Origin: SKLM01 sp050049955
GTDB lineage: Bacteria; Chloroflexota; Anaerolineae; B4-G1
Assembly (NCBI GenBank): GCA_050049955.1
Contig: JASFVG010000141.1
Span: 1-10,540 of the forward strand
Length of the DNA: 10,540 bases
Direction: 5' to 3'
The notes under the pieces were generated by a model. That model was not told where the DNA came from and searched no databases. It saw only the letters and a program-made list of their open reading frames with translations. Of the stretch, positions 5,905 through 10,540 are shown piece by piece. How positions within the stretch are numbered: position 1 is the first letter of the stretch; every line of letters begins with the position of its first letter. The position numbers were made by a program, and so were the translations under genes.

Positions 5905-6776
5905 AGGCGCGGCAAGACGATCGAGTGCTGCCGCTGGTACTTCCCTTTCTTGTCGGCATAAGAGGTCTCGCATTCCTCATCGCCCTCGAAGAAGAGCACC
6001 TGCGCAATCCCCTCGTTCGCGTAGATCTTGGCGGGCAACGGCGTCGTGTTGCTGATCTCCAGGGTGACGTAGCCCTCCCACTCAGGCTCGAAGGGCGTCA
6101 CGTTCACGATGATCCCGCAGCGCGCGTAAGAGCTCTTACCCACACAGATGGTCAGCACACGCCGCGGGACGCGGAAATACTCGACTGTCCGGCTCAGCGC
6201 AAAGGAGTTGGGGGGAATCACACACACATCCCCCTCGAAATCGACGAAGGAATCGGCATCGAACCGCTTTGGATCCACCACGATCGACTTGGCCGACTTC
6301 AACTCGGCCATCGCCCGCGATGCTGTGTCCCGCATCCGACCCAAGTAGGGGAGCAGCTGCGACAGAATGCATTGGACGTCAGCGCCCTTGCTCACCACCA
6401 GTCTGGCAAGATCAGCACCGGCCTCCTGCACATCACCTGTGCCTAGCGTGGCCCGCAGGCTCTCCAGCAGCTGGGGGTTATCCCCGTTGAACACCAAGGC
6501 CAGCTTGCCTCTCTCTGCGCCTTCCGGGACCCGGTACCCGATCTCACCCCGGGCATCGAGTAGCCCGGCGGCATACGCGGACTGCACGTCCGACAGCTTG
6601 GACGCTGTGACCTCCGGCTGGAAGACCTTGAACTCCTCAGCCACGCGAATGTCGTAGCCGTAGGAAGAGAGGCCATAGGAGATCACGCCGTCCCGAACCT
6701 GCCCATCCACGAACGGCTCGATCATTCGCTCCTCGAGAGACATCCGACGAATCCAATGATCCGGCTTTAATCCCAT
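5901..6776 (-). CDS. dcd: dCTP deaminase with an in-frame LAGLIDADG-like insertion
   Basis: The enzyme deaminates dCTP to dUTP, feeding dTMP synthesis. Residues 1-52 (D-H-W-I-R-R, M-I-E-P-F, I-S-Y-G-L-S-S-Y-G-Y-D-I-R, E-E-F-K-V-F) and 164-291 are standard Dcd. The latter include I-P-P-N-S-F-A-L-S-R-T-V-E-Y-F, G-K-S-S-Y-A-R-C-G (213-221), and V-T-P-F-E-P-E-W-E-G-Y-V-T-L-E with E240 in the place of the catalytic Glu. S215 and R219 match the conserved Ser and Arg. It ends Q-H-S-I-V-L-P-R-L. The total of 291 aa exceeds the usual 180-195, because residues about 53-163 are an extra domain (listed separately). The frame is intact through both junctions, so this is not a frameshift or a pseudogene. 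The ATG at 6776 has AGGAG 9 bases upstream and lies 34 bases after argS. Confidence 0.95.
   Translation of the reverse strand: MGLKPDHWIRRMSLEERMIEPFVDGQVRDGVISYGLSSYGYDIRVAEEFKVFQPEVTASKLSDVQSAYAAGLLDARGEIGYRVPEGAERGKLALVFNGDNPQLLESLRATLGTGDVQEAGADLARLVVSKGADVQCILSQLLPYLGRMRDTASRAMAELKSAKSIVVDPKRFDADSFVDFEGDVCVIPPNSFALSRTVEYFRVPRRVLTICVGKSSYARCGIIVNVTPFEPEWEGYVTLEISNTTPLPAKIYANEGIAQVLFFEGDEECETSYADKKGKYQRQHSIVLPRL
6288..6620 (-). other. Inserted LAGLIDADG homing-endonuclease-like domain within dcd
   Basis: Residues about 53-163 of the dcd product separate E-E-F-K-V-F from S-I-V-V-D-P-K, which are only a few residues apart in ordinary Dcd. The insert has the order of a single-motif LAGLIDADG domain. 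Y-A-A-G-L-L-D-A-R-G-E-I (68-79) comes first, then a K-L-A-L-V-F strand (91-96) and N-P-Q-L-L-E-S-L-R-A-T-L-G-T-G (100-114). Next come an R-L-V-V strand, the segment D-V-Q-C-I-L-S-Q-L-L-P-Y-L-G-R-M-R (133-149) and a closing helix. The final acidic residue of the motif is R76 instead of Asp/Glu, so DNA cleavage is unlikely. No Cys/Ser at the N junction or His-Asn at the C junction marks an intein. The identification is by motif reading and has not been checked with a profile. Confidence 0.75.
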
Positions 6777-6810
6777 ATGCGCTTGCTCCTAGTCTCCTTC
6801 ACTCGGGGGC

Positions 6811-8499
6811 TCACATCCGCTCCGGAGCACTTACCCCCAGGAGGCTGAGGGCCTGGGCCAGCGTTAACTGGGCTGCCCGCGCCAGCATCAGGCGCGCTTG
6901 CGTGCGTTCCGGCGCTTCCTCTGCCACTACGCGGCAGTCCCGGTAGAACGCGTGGAAATCCGAGGCCAACTCCTTGGCGTAGAAAGTGAGACGGTGTGGC
7001 GCGCGCTGTTCCGCCGACTGTGCCACGATCTCTGGAAGTTCCAGCATTTTCCGGATCAGAGCCTGTTCGCTCTGGTGGACCAGCAGCGATGCATCCCCTG
7101 GTTTCTGCACGTCCCAGCCCTGTTCGGCGGCATAGCGCAGGATGCTTGAGATGCGAGCGTGGGCGTACTGGACGTAGTAGACGGGGTTCTTGTCGGATTG
7201 CTCGACAGCCAACTCGAGGTCGAAATCGATGGTGGCATCGACCGTGCGCGTCAAGAGGAGGAACCGGATCGGATCCGAGCCCACCTCGTCTAGCAGCTCT
7301 CGCAAGGTGACGAACTCGCCAGCCCGGGTCGACATGCGGACATCCTCGCCGCCCCGCTTGAGATTCACCATCTGGTACAGAATGATCTCCACGCGGTCTG
7401 GATCGAGCTGTAGGGCGCTGGCCGCTGCTTTCACGCGGGGAAGATCCCCGTGGTGATCAGCGCCCCAGATGTAGATCGCCCGGTCGAACCCGCGCTCGAC
7501 CAGCTTGTCCCACGCATACGCGATGTCGGAGGCGAGATACGTGGGGCGCTCACCCGCGTTGGGAATCACCTGCGCTGAACGAATGACCACGGCGTCGTCC
7601 TCCAGCTGCGAGGACGTGAACCAGACAGCACCATCTCGCTCTACGATATAGCCCGTGTCTCTCAGCATCTTGATGATGCGTTCAAATAGCCCCGATTCGT
7701 AGAGGCTCCTCTCGTGGAACCAGGTATCGAAGGTGACACCGAGTGCTGCCAGGTCCTCGCGGATCTGCCCCAGAATCCTCGCCATGCCCATCTCGCCGAG
7801 AGCGCGTATTGCGTCTTGGCGAGGCTCGAGGAGGTACCGATCACCAACTTCGTCGGCGACATCTTGGCCCATTTCTACAACGTAGTCGCCCCGGTAGCCA
7901 TCTTCGGGGAAGGGCTCCTCCTTGCCCCGCGCCTGGGCGTAACGAGCGAAGAGGCTCTCGCCAAACTTGCGCACCTGCGAACCGGCGTCGTTGACGTAGT
8001 ACTCACGCTCCACTGAGTAGCCGGCTGCCTCTAAAACGTTGGCCAGCGTGTCGCCAATAACTGCGTTGCGCGTCGAGCCCACCGTGATGGGTCCTGTCGG
8101 ATTGCTGCTGACAAACTCGACCTGCACCCGCTGGGCCAATGCACGATCAATGTGACCCCATTGCGTGCCGCTATCGAGGATCTCATCGACTTGGGCCGCA
8201 AGCCAGTCCGCATCAAGGGTGAAGTTGATGTACCCTGGGCTGGCCACTTCGAACGTCCCGATGGCCAGAGCTACGGGAACGTGATCAGTGACGACCTCGG
8301 CGATGGCGCGGGGCGCCATCCTGGCCTCCTTCGCCAGTTGCAGACATACAGGGGTCGCGAAGTCCCCATGATCTGCTTGCCGTGGCCGCTCGATGGCGAT
8401 CGGTGGGATCTCGAAAGCCGGCAGTGCCCCTTGGTCCTGGGCGGTCAGGATGCCTTGCTTGACCAACGAAGCTACCTGATCGCTGATGAGCTCTATCAC
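6811..8499 (-). CDS. argS: Arginyl-tRNA synthetase
   Basis: A class I synthetase that charges tRNA-Arg, 562 aa from GTG 8499. The N-terminal domain contains D-H-G-D-F-A-T (43-49) and P-G-Y-I-N-F (88-93). The Rossmann fold begins V-E-F-V-S-S-N-P-T-G-P (127-137), where the HIGH motif position reads T-V-G-S (139-142). Y-Y-V-N-D-A-G-S-Q (167-175) and Y-L-A-S-D-I-A-Y (321-328) follow, then W-G-A-D-H-H-G (345-351). The KMSK-type loop is R-M-S-T-R-A-G-E-F-V-T-L (388-399). The C-terminal DALR anticodon-binding domain starts at Y-Y-V-Q-Y-A-H-A-R (441-449), and the protein ends in the typical A-P-E-R-M. GTG is chosen because AGGAG lies 6 bases upstream and family similarity begins there; a longer open frame to 8673 overlaps add. 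The start overlaps the add stop by one base (TAGTG). Confidence 0.95.
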   Translation of the reverse strand: MIELISDQVASLVKQGILTAQDQGALPAFEIPPIAIERPRQADHGDFATPVCLQLAKEARMAPRAIAEVVTDHVPVALAIGTFEVASPGYINFTLDADWLAAQVDEILDSGTQWGHIDRALAQRVQVEFVSSNPTGPITVGSTRNAVIGDTLANVLEAAGYSVEREYYVNDAGSQVRKFGESLFARYAQARGKEEPFPEDGYRGDYVVEMGQDVADEVGDRYLLEPRQDAIRALGEMGMARILGQIREDLAALGVTFDTWFHERSLYESGLFERIIKMLRDTGYIVERDGAVWFTSSQLEDDAVVIRSAQVIPNAGERPTYLASDIAYAWDKLVERGFDRAIYIWGADHHGDLPRVKAAASALQLDPDRVEIILYQMVNLKRGGEDVRMSTRAGEFVTLRELLDEVGSDPIRFLLLTRTVDATIDFDLELAVEQSDKNPVYYVQYAHARISSILRYAAEQGWDVQKPGDASLLVHQSEQALIRKMLELPEIVAQSAEQRAPHRLTFYAKELASDFHAFYRDCRVVAEEAPERTQARLMLARAAQLTLAQALSLLGVSAPERM

Positions 8500-9584
8500 T
8501 ACGGTCTCCTGTCGGTACGGTGTCGGGGGGTGTCTTCCTGTCCCAGCTCGCTGCGAAACCAGTCGGCCAGTCGCTCCGCATCGTCGGGTGTTTGGAACGA
8601 GGCCTGTGCCGCGGTCACGATCGTGCGCTTGATCTGGTCCAGAGAGACCCCCATGGCCTGTACGGCCACCCAATACTCGTCGGTCAGGGTGGTGTCACTG
8701 ATACTTGGATCGTCGGTGTTGATGGAAACCGGTATCCCCAGGGCCAACAGGTGCGGGAGGGGATGTCGCCAGAAGTGTTCCACGACGCCGGTCTGGATGT
8801 TGCTGGTCGGGCAGACTTCGAGGACGACTTGGCGGTCCTTGAGCAACTGCACAACCAGGCGATCCTCGATGCTTCGAACGCCGTGCCCGATACGCTCCGC
8901 CTGCAGCTGAGTAACGGCCTCTTCAACGTTCTTTGGCTCACCGGCCTCGCCGGCGTGGACCGTGACGTGCAGCCCCTCCCGCCGCGCCGCTCGAAAGATG
9001 CCGGCAAACGGGGATGCTGGATACCTCTGCTCGTCACCGGCAAGGTCCAGGCCCACGATCCCCCTGTCGCGGTGCTGCTGCGCGACTTCAGCCAGCCTGG
9101 CCGCCGTCTCAACGTCCTCCTCCCGCCCGATCTGGACGATCAGCTTGACCTGGATTTCCTGCTCCGCCTGGGCCTCCTGGACCGCGTCACACACCCACAG
9201 GGTAACCGCTTCCAATGAGAAATCCTGCGCTCGGGCCAGGGCTACAGGATTGAAGCGCAGCTCAAGGTACCTCACGCCGTCGTCAGCAGCATCGGCTACC
9301 GCCTCGTGAGCCAGCCGTGCCACCGCTTCTTGCGATGTGTAGAAGCGCCGTAGGAACTTGAACTTCTCCAGGAAACGCTGGAAGTCCGGCTGCTCGTCAC
9401 CTACTGTCGCAAAGGGCCGCAGATCCTCGATCGCGTATCCTGGGAGATCGATGCCATGCTCTCTGGCGATCTCTGCGAGCGTCCCCAGCCGCAGCGACCC
9501 CTCAAGATGCCGGTGAAGGTCGATCTTGGGAAGAGCGCGCAGCGTTTCGCGAAGATTACTGGTCGAGGGCCTCGGGCTCGGCAA
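8499..9584 (-). CDS. add: Adenosine deaminase
   Basis: A zinc hydrolase of the amidohydrolase superfamily that converts (deoxy)adenosine to (deoxy)inosine in purine salvage; 361 aa, close to the family length. The metal motif is K-I-D-L-H-R-H-L-E-G-S-L-R (20-32; H24, H26). Y-L-E-L-R-F-N-P (106-113) follows, then G-L-D-L-A-G-D-E (178-185) and V-H-A-G-E-A-G (209-215; H210, E213). R-I-G-H-G-V-R (231-237; H234) is next, then E-V-C-P-T-S-N (256-262) and S-I-N-T-D-D-P (287-293; D291, D292). All metal and catalytic residues of the family are present. The only initiator between the upstream in-frame stop (near 9627) and the first conserved motif is TTG at 9584, without a clear ribosome-binding site, so the start is less certain than the gene. 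The stop is coupled to argS. Confidence 0.94.
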   Translation of the reverse strand: MPSPRPSTSNLRETLRALPKIDLHRHLEGSLRLGTLAEIAREHGIDLPGYAIEDLRPFATVGDEQPDFQRFLEKFKFLRRFYTSQEAVARLAHEAVADAADDGVRYLELRFNPVALARAQDFSLEAVTLWVCDAVQEAQAEQEIQVKLIVQIGREEDVETAARLAEVAQQHRDRGIVGLDLAGDEQRYPASPFAGIFRAARREGLHVTVHAGEAGEPKNVEEAVTQLQAERIGHGVRSIEDRLVVQLLKDRQVVLEVCPTSNIQTGVVEHFWRHPLPHLLALGIPVSINTDDPSISDTTLTDEYWVAVQAMGVSLDQIKRTIVTAAQASFQTPDDAERLADWFRSELGQEDTPRHRTDRRP

Positions 9585-9646
9585 AGCTAGGTCTTTCGAA
9601 TCGAGGAGAGCACCGGCAAGGCCGGTCTACCATCGGCACCAGGGCT

Positions 9647-9985
9647 TCATCGGCGCTTCTCTCTCAAGATCCATCCCCAGTAGTACCAGACAAGAAGGAG
9701 ATCGAGCGTCGAGCCCACGGCCAGCGGTAGGTGGAAGGTCACCAGGGCGAACCAAGGTTCCAGCAAAGCCGGAAGCGCCGCGTCGGGCGCCAAAACTGCG
9801 GTGCTCCGAATGACCTGACTGGTCGCTGCAATCGCAATCAGCGCATTCGCCAGCCAGAACCAGCCGTGGGTGTCTGACTTCTTCGCCACGGCGTTGAGCC
9901 GCTCACTCAACGTGAAGAAGATGGCGCCCAGGTAGACAATCGCCGCCAGGCCAATCGAGCCAAGCGGAGACGAGATAACCAGCAC
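9647..9985 (-). CDS. Small integral membrane protein, function unknown (3-4 TM)
   Basis: A 112-aa hydrophobic protein beginning with GTG at 9985, with AGGAG 7 bases upstream. Membrane segments can be placed at about residues 8-26 and 42-60, with one or two more at 78-107. The last stretch is rich in Trp and Tyr (W-Y-Y-W-G-W) and ends in a basic R-E-K-R-R tail. I do not recognise a named family. Its start overlaps the stop of the next upstream membrane gene by one base (TAGTG), so the two are made together and may form a hetero-oligomer. It ends 62 bases before add; a shared transcript is possible. The positive C-terminal tail suggests that end is cytoplasmic. Confidence 0.75.
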   Translation of the reverse strand: MLVISSPLGSIGLAAIVYLGAIFFTLSERLNAVAKKSDTHGWFWLANALIAIAATSQVIRSTAVLAPDAALPALLEPWFALVTFHLPLAVGSTLDLLLVWYYWGWILREKRR

Positions 9986-10275
9986 TACCTATCTCCTGTC
10001 ATGAGCCTCACCAGCCGGGTGCTGAAGAGGAAGAGCAGGCTACCGCCAGCGAACAGCAGGAGATCACCGACGGGCTGTCCCACAAAGTCGACATTCCGCA
10101 CGCCATACCAGGCCACGCCCGCCGCCAACAGCACCCCAGGGAGTCCCAGGAAGCGGCTTCCCACGTGCTTCCCAGATGCTCGCTCGTAGAAGGCTGCGAT
10201 GCGCCAAAGGAAGAATAGCAGCAGGCCGACAACCATCCAGGCGTAGACGGTAAGAGCAGTCTTGACGATCTCCAC
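9985..10275 (-). CDS. Small integral membrane protein, function unknown (3 TM)
   Basis: A 96-aa protein from GTG 10275, chosen because GGAG sits about 7 bases upstream. A longer frame to a GTG at 10374 has no ribosome-binding site and adds a non-hydrophobic, low-complexity N terminus. Three membrane segments are visible at about residues 5-28 (ending L-L-L-F-F-L-W), 42-58 and 68-88 (L-L-L-F-A-G-G-S-L-L-F-L-F). The protein ends R-L-V-R-L-M-T-G-D-R. No catalytic motif is seen and no named family is recognised. It is the first gene of a coupled pair with the 112-aa membrane protein, and the pair resembles small two-gene membrane modules of unknown role. Confidence 0.72.
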   Translation of the reverse strand: MEIVKTALTVYAWMVVGLLLFFLWRIAAFYERASGKHVGSRFLGLPGVLLAAGVAWYGVRNVDFVGQPVGDLLLFAGGSLLFLFSTRLVRLMTGDR

Positions 10276-10427
10276 CGTTATCTCCGGACACCCTCGATAA
10301 CGGCCAACCCACCAAACCGCGCTGCGTCCGATGGGCCCGCCGTCTAGCAGCTGGCGCTGGGCGACGTGACTCACGGATCGGCCGGACCACCTCGTGCGGT
10401 TCCGAGACCGAACCCGGTGCGAAAGCC

Positions 10428-10540
10428 CTAGCGCTGCACGAAGGCCTGCTCAAAGGAATCGACCATGCGCCGTGGGCTCCCACTCATGATCGCTTCCCTA
10501 CCTTCAAACGGTGCGTGAACTTCGAGCCCTCGCGACGTGA
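10428..10540 (-). CDS. Possible C-terminal end of an unidentified protein, cut by the window edge
   Basis: The minus strand is open from the right edge to a TAG at 10430-10428, giving 36 sense codons whose last residues read R-M-V-D-S-F-E-Q-A-F-V-Q-R. The composition (charged, with amphipathic F-E-Q-A-F) is protein-like. An internal ATG at 10487 with AGGGA upstream could alternatively start a 20-residue peptide. Nothing identifies the family. It could also be non-coding, because 36 open codons are not rare in GC-rich DNA. The 152 bases between its stop and the next gene (10276-10427) show no clear promoter or terminator. Confidence 0.35.
   Translation of the reverse strand, partial: TSRGLEVHAPFEGREAIMSGSPRRMVDSFEQAFVQR

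Noticed and set aside
6288..6620. Intein in dcd
   Set aside because: No N-terminal splice residue with its block context and no C-terminal His-Asn. A non-splicing inserted domain fits better.
8500..8673. 58-codon N-terminal extension of argS
   Set aside because: It overlaps add in another frame and is not ArgS-like. GTG 8499 has AGGAG at good spacing.
8520..9218. 232-aa plus-strand ORF opposite add
   Set aside because: It is antisense to a fully conserved adenosine deaminase and has no recognisable motif; a shadow of GC-rich coding DNA.

Overview
This window looks like chromosomal DNA from a GC-rich bacterium, most plausibly a member of the Chloroflexota. The reasons are the split glycine decarboxylase (gcvPA and gcvPB), an inter-alpha-trypsin-inhibitor-like VWA surface protein, frequent GTG starts, and a dCTP deaminase of the type that begins with a D-x-W-I-R-R segment. 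The assignment is inferred from gene content and protein style, not from a phylogenetic marker. No insertion sequence, CRISPR array or phage cassette is visible.

Layout. One rightward gene at the left edge (1-1674, 5'-truncated VWA protein) runs into a 12-bp hairpin at 1735-1765. Everything else reads leftward. From right to left: a C-terminal scrap of an unknown ORF (10428-10540), two small overlapping membrane proteins (9985-10275 and 9647-9985), adenosine deaminase add (8499-9584), arginyl-tRNA synthetase argS (6811-8499), dCTP deaminase dcd (5901-6776), a tRNA-Val(UAC) gene with a near-consensus sigma70 promoter that overlaps the dcd stop codon, a 198-base leader, gcvH (5193-5582), gcvPA (3791-5125), gcvPB (2313-3794) and an SRPBCC-fold protein (1816-2277).

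Functional grouping. add and dcd belong to nucleotide salvage and dNTP supply, and argS and tRNA-Val to translation. gcvH, gcvPA and gcvPB supply the H protein and both P subunits of the glycine cleavage system. The T protein (gcvT) is not in the window. Several junctions are translationally coupled: GTGA between gcvPA and gcvPB, and TAGTG both between add and argS and between the two membrane proteins.

The most interesting item is dcd. The protein is 291 aa rather than the usual 180-195, because about 110 residues are inserted in frame after residue 52. The insert reads like a single-motif LAGLIDADG homing-endonuclease domain: an AAGLLDARG motif followed about 60 residues later by an LLPYLGRMR segment. 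It has no intein splice-junction residues, and the usual catalytic acid of the motif is Arg. It appears to be a domesticated, probably nuclease-dead domain kept inside a housekeeping enzyme. Secondary points are a TVGS variant of the ArgS HIGH motif, alternative hairpins in the gcvH leader, and a Cys-containing C-terminal sorting-like tail on the VWA protein.
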